NCBI GenBank assembly: GCA_029931535.1
Contig: JAQPZY010001500.1
Coordinates: forward strand, 310,001 to 374,000
From: Margaritifera margaritifera
Taxonomy: Eukaryota; Mollusca; Bivalvia; Unionida; Margaritiferidae
DNA length: 64,000 bases
Direction: 5' to 3'
Below, piece after piece: positions 41,801 through 54,700 of this stretch; the stretch's first letter is position 1; each line of letters begins with the position of its first letter. The notes beneath the pieces are model-generated. The model searched no databases and was not told the origin of the DNA. It saw only the letters and a program-made list of their open reading frames with translations. The position numbers were made by a program, and so were the translations under genes.

Positions 41801-42683
41801 GGGTTAAAAATTGTCCTAGTTTCATCCAATTTGCTCATCAACAATCTTGATGACAGAGCTTGCTGTACTATGCATATCATAAAGCAATTCCAATATAGCT
41901 TGTGTGGAATTGCCTGGTGTAGCTTTGATTGGATCTTAAGTAACTGTTGCTGAAGGCATTGTTTTAGGTATCTTCACTGGGGGTGGAGGTGGCATCTTGA
42001 CATCCCCCATAAAACTGGCCAATGATTCCAAATTCGGATGAATGCTTAATACTTCATGTTCAGATGATTTTGAGCATGGCCTTTTTACGCAGCCCTTCAA
42101 TTGCCTTTTCAAGATGTTGGGCCAAATGTCTTCTGCCCACAATGCACACATACTACATGCATGTGAGGAAGAACATTTTGTGCAGGCAAGGCATGTCTTG
42201 TGATTGTCCTCAATGACTTAAAAGTATCTGCACTTCCTGCACTTGATTGACATCTCTGCAATGAACAGGGGAAAAAATAAAAAATAAGTGCATACAACAA
42301 ATATACAAACTGTTCAAATAGGTGAACTCGCATTACCGAGACGACCAAACTGAAATTTTACAAAGCTATACACTGGTGAAAACTTGAGTGTTACCGATCA
42401 GTATCACATGGATAATAATGGCTGAGATAAAAAATCCATAAGTGCAAAAAAATTTACCTCACAAAAACACAAATGTTGTATACACCATTATAAACAATTT
42501 TGATTTAATATACCACTGAAAAAATGTTGGCTGGTCAAAAATGATTGTAAACTGCAATGGATTCTTTGTAAGCACTATAAACAGTTGCAAGCAAAAGTTT
42601 AAACTAGTAAAAATTCAGGATATAGGTGGCCATCTAGCAGGAACAAGGGGAGTTAATCTGTACGAGTTACCTCCCTTTGCCTA

Positions 42684-42768
<85 letters not shown>

Positions 42769-45700
42769 GAAAGACGTTTTTTCCATCTTTCAGGTAGGTC
42801 TGGATTCAGAGCTAGCACAAAGTCTAAAACACCAACTTTGCTCTCTGAACAAGTGTTCTATTCTTATGCCATAGTGAGTGCATCTATTTATCGATTAACC
42901 TTAATTTTATTCTGCCTTTTCTTTCTAACTATTTCTTATTTTATTAAGCATATGTATGTAATACTGTTAATAAATCTGTCGATAAGCATGAATATCAAAA
43001 CTTTAAAAATAGCTGTATCATGATGCAGATCACTATCAATAAGTGCATACAGTCTTCACAAGTTTCAAAAATAAGCATACATGCTTATTATTCAGATTTT
43101 ACAGTATAAGTGTTCCATGGAATACTATCTCTTAACAGTGATCCATGGAATACTATGTCTTTCCAATGATCCATGGAATACTATGTCTTACCAGTGATCC
43201 ATGGAATACAATGTCTTACCAGTGATCCATGGAATACTATGTCTTACCAGTGATCCATGGAATAATATGTCTTACTAGTGATCCATGGAATACTATGTCT
43301 TACAAGTGTTCCATGGAATACTGTCTTACTAGTGATCCATGGAATACTATGTCTTACTAGCGATCCATCGAATACTGTCTTACTAGTGATCCATGGAATA
43401 CTGTCTTACTGGTGATCTTTGGAATACTATGTCTTACTAGCGATCCATGGAATACTGTCTTACTAGTGATCCATGGAATACTGTCTCACTAGCGATAAAT
43501 GGAATACTATGTCTTACTAGTGATCCATGGAATACTGTCTTACTAGTGATCCATTGAATACTGTCTTACTAGTGATCCATGAAATACTGTCTTACTAGTG
43601 ATCCATGAAATACTGTCTTACTACTGATCCATGAAATTATGTCTTACTAGTGATCCATAGAATATTATGACTTACTGGCGATCCATAGAATACTGTCTTA
43701 CTAGTGATCCATGGAATACTATGTCTTACAAGTGATCCATGGAATACTATGTCTTACTAGTGATCCATGCTAAAATGTACTCTTATTGCATGTATGACTT
43801 TACAAACTTTAACATTAGATCTTAACGCTGGTGAACACACTGGCAGGGTCAATTCTAGAACTGAAAATTTAAGGGGGAAATTGCCTTACTTCATTTGAAA
43901 CAAAAATGGAATTTTCTAAATATGGCATGAGTTTAAGGAAGATATAAAGGTATGGCTAGCAAATATGATGTATTATCCTCATGCATTCATCTGATTTTTC
44001 TGTGTGATTTTTAGATACAAATTAGTTTGAATCCCACAAACGTGCATCATAGAACAGACCCTGCAATGGTGGTGATATTGTATCTATATCTCTGCCTAAA
44101 TCCTGGCAAGACATATAAAACAAAGGAAATGGCAGTTTGTGTTCTGAATCCATGGCTTCATGAACCAAAATGAAATCAGTCTCATATCATTGTTGTGCTT
44201 TGAAAAAAAATTCTGTTGCAAAAATATAAAGCTCATCTAACTTTTGTCTTTCCATGTTAGGTATGTGCATAGCAACAAATTCTGTTTTAAAACGTGATTT
44301 CTTTACTTTAAGATCTCTAAACATGTGCATAAAAGGTGCAGCATCATCTATCCCACTGTTCTTAACTGACTGTATATCTTATATGCCATATGGAACATTT
44401 CTTTTACAGTTGTCATTCATATATTTGGTGTATTTCCCATTTTTTTTTTCTCTTAGATGACATTCCTGTATTTGGTGCATTTTTACTTTTTGTCTCTCAG
44501 AGTGAGACATAGGAACTGTGAATGTATTTATTTTTGTCTCTCACAGTGAGACATAGGAACTGTGAATGCATTTATTTTTGTCTCTCAGAGTGAGACATAG
44601 GAACTGTGAATGCATTTATTTTCTTTGGTACCTATTTTCATGGTTATGTGAAAATTACATTTTCATCTGTACTTAAATTCATGGATTGTGGATGGTGGTT
44701 TTATTATTTCCCCAGTTGGTCATTGTTCATTGGGTTTTAAATTCATGGTTTGCAGTAACTACAAAATCCATGAAAATTGGTACACCATGAAAAATAATAA
44801 ATTTATAGTACCACTTTTCTGGTGTCAATGGCAGCAGTGGCATTAGTGTTAAAGTTTTGTGTTAAAATCAGACTTGTGGGATACATTAACACACAGATGC
44901 AGAGGAGACACAGAGTTCCACAGAACACTCAGTCTTTCTACTACCATATATACTCATGTATAATCCAAGTCCAAATGCAAACAACATAGACCCCACTACC
45001 ATATGTACTCGCGTATAATCCAATACCAACTGCAAACTGCATAGACCCAGATCTGCCATTGCATAATGTGCCAGCAGATCAGGGTCTATGTTGTTTGTTG
45101 TACTGATTAGTCCTTACAAACTGCATTGACCCAGATCTGCTGCCACATTATGCAATGGCATATCTTGGTCTATGCAGTTTGCAGTTGGTATCGGGTTATA
45201 CGCGAGTATATATGGTCATGAAATAACATTTCTGCCACATTGAAGACTCAACGATTATTATAAGACTTCATCTTTATGTCTCCTTGTATTGACTTTTAAA
45301 GTTTCCCTCTGGTCAGATGTCTTTTTTGTAAGTTTCAAAAACTTAACAAGAATTACATAAAATCCAGAGATGCCAACCCATGAGAATGCTAATCAGGAAT
45401 CCTAAAGTCAATTTCTGGGAATCTAGGCAGTATGTCTGAAATTAATACAGTCTTTAAAAGTAACAAACTTCTATACAAGCATATTGCATCTTCCTACAAG
45501 TCAATACATACTTGTACACACTCAGTAACAATTATAGTCCAATGAGAATTAATAGTGTATCCATGCTCTAATTCCAGTGCCTTGAATTCCTTCAACATTT
45601 TGGCAAAACAATAATCATAAATATTAGATTTCTTCACAAATTATCTGCATTTTTCTTTTCTCATCATCTCTGCTGCCATATTTCACCTATTAACAGTGTG

Positions 45701-48700
45701 ATTGACTGGTTTCTTGTTATTTACATTGTTTTTTTTTTAAATTGAGAAACCGTATTCTATATACCTGGCTGAAGTACTTTTCTCCCTAACTGTTCCCACA
45801 AAAAAAATCATGTTCAAAATTGTATCCCATAAAATTGTTATTTTCCGGAACTGTGTCAATATGGTTCATTATGCAGAATTTTCACTGAAAATTCATAATA
45901 ATTCTGCAAATTCCGGAATGGTTGGCATCTCTGTAAATATTCTATATGTATTTCTGTGAAACACTTGTAAGAGAGCTCATTAAGAGAACAGGCAAGTAAC
46001 TGATCAAATGTAATTATTATTACATATAAAACATTGCTGAATCAAATGTAAATCATTTGCAAACATGACGAGTGTATTTTCCTGTTTGGGTATTGGTACA
46101 TAATTGGATACATATAAATTGGATGTAAATGGAATGAATTTCCTACAATACTATTGCAATAACATGTAAAAATTTACACTTGATATAATAAAGCACATTT
46201 ATACAAAAACCTTTCAAAATATCCAAAACAGCTTCATTGTAAGCATAATCCATTTTATAATGCATATACACTGCTCCCTCGGTTAAGCGCAACTGACTCA
46301 CTCACGAACCCATTTATAATGCGAGGATAAGTGTTAATCCCATTTTTATAAATAGAAAATACCCAAAAAATGTGTCCCTATTTGCTGAACATGAATAAAA
46401 TTGCTATAAAAACTGGTAAACGAAACCTATATATAACGCTCATTTTATCATCAAAACAGGGGTTAGTGCCCAGAAATTTGGAATCAACATCATGAAATTT
46501 GCAACAATTAATAAAAAGTTATATATTTTATTAATTTTCTTTTGAAACAATTTCTCAATACACTGTAAATAACAATATACACTGAAATATCAATCAATGA
46601 AAATGTTGGTAATGTCTACTGGTGGTAACTCTTTAAGAAATAAATACCAATTAAATAAGCCTTGTCAAGTGAAATTCATATTTTAGTTTTATCTTTTAAT
46701 TCAGTTTTAGTGTAGTCATTAAAAATTGATATGCCCGCTTGTATTCAAATATGAAAAGTGTTAATCAACTGTTAAAGCATTGCCCACAAGCATTTCCATG
46801 AGAATCTAATTAGTGCCAACTGTGTTTTTGAACTATGACTTGCGGAAGTGTTTGCTGCATTGTTACAATCAATTAAAAGAAGACCTGCTTTGTATTATCA
46901 TATTCATTATGTCTTTTGTATCAAATAATAACTGATAAAAGGCATGCAAATCCTACCCGTATAAGAGCTAGTGGTCATGGTCAAGTGCCAAGTCAGCTCA
47001 TTTCAACTGACCACTCAAATGCTGTGTTAGATATTATTATGTAAGTAACATCATTATTGTATCTAATATTAATCAGTGGTTTATCCTAATCATTTGCAAA
47101 TGCGATTAAGGATACCATGGGAACCAAGCAAAAGGCATACTCTGTGTATGAAAGGCAAAGTTTCATAGATGGGGTTCATTATGGAGAAACAAGATCCAAA
47201 GTTTGTAGTGAGCTTAAAATCCCCAAAGTGATTCTCAGAGGTTTGCTTAAAGATGAGCGGAATTTTGGCAATTACTTGCAGTGAAATCACAGCCTAAATA
47301 TTTTACCAGCAGAACAATAGAAAATTGAATTTTGACATTGTTGGTTTTTTAAATAATTAGTTCTGTTCTGCATCAATAATAATCCTTGAATGTATCCACA
47401 TTCAATGCAAAAAGCAGTGACATAATACAAAATGTTTTCACTGGTACACCAAGTGATGGTGTTTTGAAACCTCCTGGAGTAAGGTTTAAAGATCATTTAA
47501 AGATTGGTTATATTGCAAATAAAGGTAATTGATAAAAAAACCCAAACAAGTTCATTAGAAAAGGCTATTAATTGACAATTCCCAATGCAATTATAAAAAT
47601 GAGTGTTCAGCCATTTACCTCCCCTCCCCACTCTCTCTCTTCCCGCTGTCAATGTCCATCCCTTTCTTAACTTTTCAGAGGTACCTTGGTAACTCACACC
47701 CTAGCTCATGCTGCAGTCTATGTTTTTGGACCCTGTTGTGTGCAAGTGATCAAGGGAGAGGTGTATAACCATATATGTGTTTGTACAAACCATGGATTAT
47801 TTTACATGCAAGTTTATTTATAGCTGTATTTAACAGAAGACATTTAGTTTACCCTAAGAGACTGTACTGAGGTCCTGGGCTCAAAAACCCGTATCATGCG
47901 ATCCTTGCATACAGTGGCCAAGTACTTTCCATCGGGACTCCAGTCAGCACTAAATACCTGTTCAAATGATTTAATAGATGTCATCAAAAAAACTGTTGAT
48001 ATATTTTTCATTGCTTCTAATCAAAAACTAATAAAATTTCCTCATTTTTACCAAAATAAAGAGAGAGTGAGAGTCTTTCGGATGTAGAAAATATTGAATA
48101 ATATCTAACAAATATTTGATAGGGACAAAAAAGCAGGCTGAAAAGGCGCTAAACATGCATGCATAATCAAGGTGGATATCAATGAAAATTTGCATACTAG
48201 CGATGCAAATCATACTTTGAGTTATTCATCTCAACTTTTCTTCACTGAACACCAATGTAACAAAGTAAAAAGACTAAAGAATAGTTCTCTTTTCAATGTT
48301 TCCTTGAGTCTCAAAGAAAAAAAAAAAAGTGAGACATGTGATTTGAAAGTCTTGAAAAATCAATTACCCCATGTAAAAATCTACTGGTCCTACAGAGTTT
48401 TATGTACTATCTAAAATATTAACAGGCCCCTTGGGCAAGTACTGTATATACTCACTTATAAGTCGAGTCCAACTTACTGCACAGACCCAGATCTTCTGTT
48501 GCATTATACGCTGTATCAGGGTTTATGTTGTTTGCAGTTAGACTTGAGTTATACTCAAGTATATATAGTAGATCTGAGAGGATTTTAACAAACCCCTGAC
48601 ATAGGGCTATCATATTTTTGAAGTAGTGTAAATGTATATCTTGCCTGCCAAAATGAAGTACATGTAAAAAAATTTAACTTAAGTACAAAACAAAGAAAAT

Positions 48701-51700
48701 ACAAGAAACTTAACAAAGACTTAACATATGGACAAAATAGTAGAGGCAATGAATGATATTCTCAACCCTCAAAAGTCAAAGTCTCTGTTTGATGGCAATC
48801 TTTTGTGTAAGGATACTCAAGATCATGTCTTATAAAACTCAGTGGAATACGCAATGGTTTATTACAGGTAAACAAACATGGATAAACTAGGTTCATATTT
48901 CAATAACAACATTTTTATATTTTTCATCACGATTTCCAGTAATCTGATTGGTCAGGCTCTTTTGAATTTATTGTTCACACTTGTAAGAACCAAACAAATT
49001 TCATTTCACTAGTATTACTTTTTGGACCATTTGTAGAGAATAATGGGTAAAATAAATTGCAAGTTAATGTTTGCTTACAAGAAGGAGAGTATCTTGGAAA
49101 TTGTAGCTCCTGTGTACAATGTAAAACAATGCTATAAATGACGATACTTAATATAACATAATAAAACTTTGAAAATATAAACATAAAAGTATGATTGATC
49201 GAAAAATTAAATAGTATGCAGTGAGGGAAATGAGAGTTCTGACATCCCAAAATATTTTCCTCCAAGTAACATTTTAACAAGTAGACGTACATTTAAACAT
49301 TTTAAAATAATCTGGCAAAGTCATAGTGAATTGAATATTACAGTGGTACCAAACAGATTTGCCTCACATTTATACATGTTATATTTTCATGTATTGGATA
49401 ACATTATGCCCTAAAGAAAACTTGATATAGGCACACATTCTGTTCAGTTCCTAAATAATTTTTACAGACTTTAAGTTTCAGCATTTTAGCTGACTCCCCT
49501 CTTAAAAAAGTGGAAACTGTCCTTGTTGATAAAAAAGTTGGGGCAAAAAAAAACATCAGCTGAAACTTTGTTGTGATTCATATAGAAGTGCTGGACATAT
49601 TTTGGAAGAAAGTCAAGGTTACTAAACCCCATTAAAGTGCACTAGTAAAAACTTAACTTGATAAATCAAAATTTGGAAGTCTAGGCTGATTATTACTTTC
49701 AAAAATTAAGTCTAGCCATGGTTATTTATTGAGATTTGCAGCCTGGCAATCTCCTACCTCTCTCTCATTTTCATACATGGTGTTGATCTGAAATACATTT
49801 ATTTAATCAGTCTGAATTCCATGCGACAATTCAATTTACCATTCAATCGGGTCACTCATGTTTACTGTTTCCTCTTCCTATTTTAAAGAAACCATACATT
49901 ATTGTCACAAGTACTCCCCCTTCTTTGCCTTTTTACAGAGGCTTGCTATCAGCTATTATCAACACAAATTGGTGATTTTATACTGAACATGTTTATCAAT
50001 TTGTGCATTGGTTTCAGGTCCATACACAATTTCCACCCACCCTGCTTGGCAAAAAGTCTTCCTGTTAGACATAGGCCTAAATAATTTTCATCAACAATGT
50101 ATATCGAAAACTTATAGCAAAAATAACTTTGACTTGTTTTTAGAAGCATAAGTTGTACGCTAACTGTGGTTGCTACTCCCTAATTTCATGAATGAAACAA
50201 ATAGGAAATGATCTTGCACCTTTAATCATTTACTTACCATATATACTCGCATATAAGCCAGGTCCAAATGCAAACAACACAGACCTGATCTGCCATCCAT
50301 AATGCGCCGGCAGATCAGGGTCTATGTTGTTTGTTCTACTGATTAGTCCTTACAAACTGCATAGACCCAGATCTACCATTGCATTATGCACCGGCAGATC
50401 TGGGTCTATGCAGTTTGCAGTTGGTATCGGGTTATACGCAAGTATAAACAGTATTTATCCACCAAGGATTAAATTGTTTATAAACTGACTTAATTGTCTG
50501 TTAGAGGCTGTCGGCATGATGATTTACCAACTAGGGTCAATTTGTGCCAGGTTACCAGGAAACTGCTAGCCATTTCCAAATGGCTGAATGTAAATTACAG
50601 TATGGATACTGACTGCTATTTTTAATGTATTCTTGCATAGGAAAAATGATACTTAGAATGAATATATTTGATGAATCTGCTGGACAGAATTCCAGTTATT
50701 CTGTTGTTTATAAGGTGTAAAATCTAATTATAAGGATTGACCATTTTTATTTTAAAGTTCAGTGAAGTATGAACACCCAAAAAAGCTGCGCAAGTCACGG
50801 ATCATACAGTTTGCACATTTTTTTGGTTCATATTTCACTGAACTTAAAGAAATAAAATGGTAAATCCTTGATGAGATATGCTGTGGTGCCAAATACGTGA
50901 AGCAACTTCATATTTATGTTATGTATATTAGTGAGAAGCAATTATAAAGAAAAGTTGTTGCAAAGGTGCAAGGATTATTACTGCCGCCTAAAGCTGTTAA
51001 AAGTTGGACTAAAATAATATTTGATTCCCTATGTAAAATGCAACTTAATGACATTTTCATTCTACCGGAGTTCTGTCAAATAATGTGCATCATTTACAAG
51101 CAACTATAATTACCAATAAATGGCAGTTTTGAAACCTTCTATTTTGCTTAAAGTTGTATGTTCATATTTAGCCATTAAAGTCCCTACTCCCCTGATGTGA
51201 CTTGAACAAAACTAATGCTACAAATCAAGATTAGCTGAGAGAACAGAGAACAGTTGCCCTCTCATGTATTACTTGGTCAGGATGGCAAGCAATATTTATT
51301 TTTAGGGAGCCACCATTTGTCAGGTCCCACATCTTTACAGTCATATCATATGCAGTGGACAGAAGGACATCTTTGGCAAGAGGATGGAACTTCACAAAGT
51401 ATATCTTTTCTGTGTGACCTGCATATATAAATTATATTGGTCATCAATGTAAGGTCAGCCCTATGAAAAACAAAGCTAATTTTTTATGAGATGTAAACAT
51501 GTTTTCAATCAAGGAAAATATATTGTGCAAATTACATAAAATTATTTGAAAAAATATTCCAGTTTGAATGGAAAAAAGTTTATCATGGCTATCATTTTAC
51601 TTTTTTCTTGATTTTAAAATAAGAGTACTAAATATGCTTGCTTATGAGTTGGATCAAACTGCAAACTGTATAGATACAGATCTACTGTTGCCTAATGCAT

Positions 51701-54700
51701 GGGCAGATCTGGGTCTAGGCTGTTTGGTAGGAGTAATCTGTAAAACAAACAACACAGACCTTGATCTGCTGGCACATTATGTGACAAACAGATTAGGGTC
51801 TATGTTGTCTGCTGTTGGACACAACTTTTAAATGAGTATATATGGTATATGAAACTTCTATAATGGAATACTCTTTCATTTATGCCATCTTGTACATGCA
51901 TCTGTTTACTTTGTTTTGTTCCTAAAGCACTGGGTCAGTTTGGAATAGGTTATAGTTCACCCTGATTAAGACAGCATCTCATTTGAGGAACCACATATCA
52001 GTGAACCAATTCAGCCTGATTAAGACATCTCATTTGAGGAACCACATGTCAGTGAACCAATTCAGCCTGATCAAGACAGCATCTCATTTTAGGAATCACA
52101 TATCAGTGAACCAATTCTGCCTTATTAAGAGTATCTCATTTGAGGAACTACATGTCAGTGAACCAATTCTGCCTGATTAAGACAGCATCTCATTTGAGGA
52201 ACCACATGTCAGTGAACCAGGTCAGCCTGATTAAGAGAGCATCTCATTTGTGGAACCAAATGTCAGTGAACCAATTCAGTCTGATTAAAAGAGCATTTCA
52301 TTTGAGGAATCACACTACAGTGAACCAATTCAGTCTGATTAAGACAGCATCTCATTTGAGGAACCACATGTCAGTGAACCAGGTCAGCCTGATTAAGACA
52401 GCATCTCATTTGAGGAACTACATGTCACTGAAACAATTCAGCCTGATTAAGACAGCATCTCATTTGAGGAACAAAATGTCACTGAACCAATTCAGCCTGA
52501 TTAAGACAGTGTCTCATTTGATGAACCATATGTCAGTGAACCAATTCAGCCTGATTAAGACAACATCTCATTTGATGAACCAGGTGTCACTGAACCAATT
52601 CAGCCTGATTAAGAGAGCATCTCATTTGAGGAACCACATGCCAGTGAATCAAATCAGCCTGATTAAAAGAGCATATCATTGGAGGAACCACATGTCAGTG
52701 AAACAATTCACTTAATACTTCTACTACTTGTAAGTCATTTTTTTAGGTATTTGTATACACAGGTTAATAAAGCCATATCATATTATAACATATAATTAAA
52801 ATTTGATTTGTATCAAAGAAAGTTATTCTCTGAATTATGTTGAAGTTTTCACTTAACTGACAATTTTTAGAATTTTCAAAAAAAAATATTCTAAACCTAT
52901 ATATATGTATAGGTTACTACATTTGTATGAGAACATATGAATGAGTTTGTTCTGAGCGATGCAGCATGATGGCAGGAGTGCAGTATTGCTCAGATAAAAC
53001 GAGTTCATAATTTCCCATTCAAATGTAGTAACTTACTTATTATATACTAATTATTCTATATCAAGGAGTGATTCTAAAATGAACCCATTTCGTTTCCCTG
53101 TACAACACATGGAGGAAAATAGGTACTTATCTTTCATTACAGATGCCTCTTTTTGAAGCCTGCACATGCTACCAACAGTAACACTCTTTATGACATAACA
53201 TTCTGATGTCATCAGATACATGTTAGGGGATTATTTACAATTGCAATGTTGATAACAACAATCATTATTATTAGACACACATGTTGTTCAGTATGAAGCA
53301 GCGCAGTATGGAGAAATAATGCATGATTCCAACAATGCTAAGTTAGTGGAGATTTTTTTTTAGCATATAATAAAAAAAGCCCTATTGCACTATAGACAGA
53401 AGCAGGAAGTACAGAGATGTGCAGAGATAGACAGAAGCAGGAAGTATAGAGATGTGCAGAGATAGACAGAAGCAGGAAGTATAGAGATGTGCAGAGATGG
53501 ACAGAAGCAGGAAGTATAGAGATGTGCAGAGATGGACAGAAGCAGGAAGTATAGAGATGTGCAGAGATGGACAGAAGCAGGAAGTATAGAGATGTGCAGA
53601 GATGGACAGAAGCAGGAAGTATAGAGATGTGCAGAGATGGACAGAAGCAGGAAGTATAGAGATGTGCAGAGATGGACAGAAGCAGGAAGTATAGAGATGT
53701 GCAGAGATAGACAGAAGCAGGAAGTATAGAGATGTGCAGAGATAGACAGAAGCAGGAAGTATAGAGATGTGCAGAGATAGACAGAAGCAGGAAGTATAGA
53801 GATGTGCAGAGATAGACAGAAGCAGGAAGTATAGAGATGTGCAGAGATAGACAGAAGCAGGAAGTATAGAGATGTGCAGAGATTGACAGAAGCAGGAAGT
53901 ATAGAGATGTGCAGAGATAGACAGAAGCAGGAAGTATAGAGATGTGCAGAGATAGACAGAAGCAGGAAGTATAGAGATGTGCAGAGATAGACAGAAGCAG
54001 GAAGTATAGAGATGTGCAGAGATAGACAGAAGCAGGAAGTATAGAGATGTGCAGAGATAGACAGAAGCAGGAAGTATAGAGATGTGCAGAGATAGACAGA
54101 AGCAGGAAGTATAGAGATGTGCAGAGATAGACAGAAGCAGGAAGTATAGAGATGTGCAGAGATAGACAGAAGCAGGAAGTATAGAGATGTGCAGAGGTAG
54201 ACAGAAGCAGGAAGTATAGAGATGTGCAGAGATAGACAGAAGCAGGAAGTATAGAGATGTGCAGAGACCTCTGAGGTAAAAATCTGGTTCAGTCTGAGTC
54301 TCTGTCAGTCCTTCCTCTGATACAGACCAGACACGAATCTTGGCATCCTCACACCCTAAAGATAAAACAGTAGAGTTGGTAAGATAATACAGGGTCTATT
54401 CTAGAACTGAACATTTTGAGAGGAAATTCCCCTCTCCATTTGAAAAAAGGGTGAAATTTTCTGAATAGAAGAGGGATTTAATCAAGAAATAAAAGTAGCA
54501 CTTGAAAATATGATGCATGATTTTTGCACATTCTTTATTTTTTTTGGCACAATTTTGTAGAAATCAGCATGAATCCTGCAATTGCACATCCTATAACAGA
54601 CTCTGGATTATATATCAGTAAATTGGCTTCATTAAAATATTGTTAATGATTAACTTAATCAAACATGATTGCTTTGATTGTGACTTTGTACTAAGAATAA

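Larger units (their letters stand above)
38560..42260 (-). mobile_element. DIRS-like tyrosine-recombinase retrotransposon remnant 2
   Basis: On the minus strand, the same as the host gene, a decayed element reads in order: gag-like region with a Cys/His cluster (about 42.25-41.15 kb), reverse transcriptase (40.69-40.06 kb), RNase H (39.74-39.37 kb), the DIRS RNase H-to-recombinase linker (39.45-39.06 kb) and the C-terminal half of a tyrosine recombinase (39.06-38.56 kb). That domain order with a tyrosine recombinase instead of a DDE integrase defines the DIRS group. Frameshifts and stops are frequent, so it is dead. Termini (split or inverted repeats in DIRS) were not resolved. It sits in the 10-kb CORO7 intron between exons e and f. 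Confidence 0.85.

Noticed and set aside
42541..43023. 160-codon plus-strand ORF with an Ile-Tyr run
   Set aside because: Its middle is the TA microsatellite translated as IYIYIY; the flanks have no recognisable domain.
49757..49781. Short exon-like minus-strand segment between AG and GTAGGA
   Set aside because: Exons d and e already join in phase to give the conserved coronin sequence; inserting it would disrupt the propeller.
52140..52715. 191-codon plus-strand ORF of 18-residue repeats
   Set aside because: A product of a 54-bp minisatellite in a CORO7 intron; kept as a finding but not called a gene.
53390..54268. CRISPR-like regular array
   Set aside because: Units are contiguous 35-mers without unique spacers and the context is an animal intron; it is a minisatellite.
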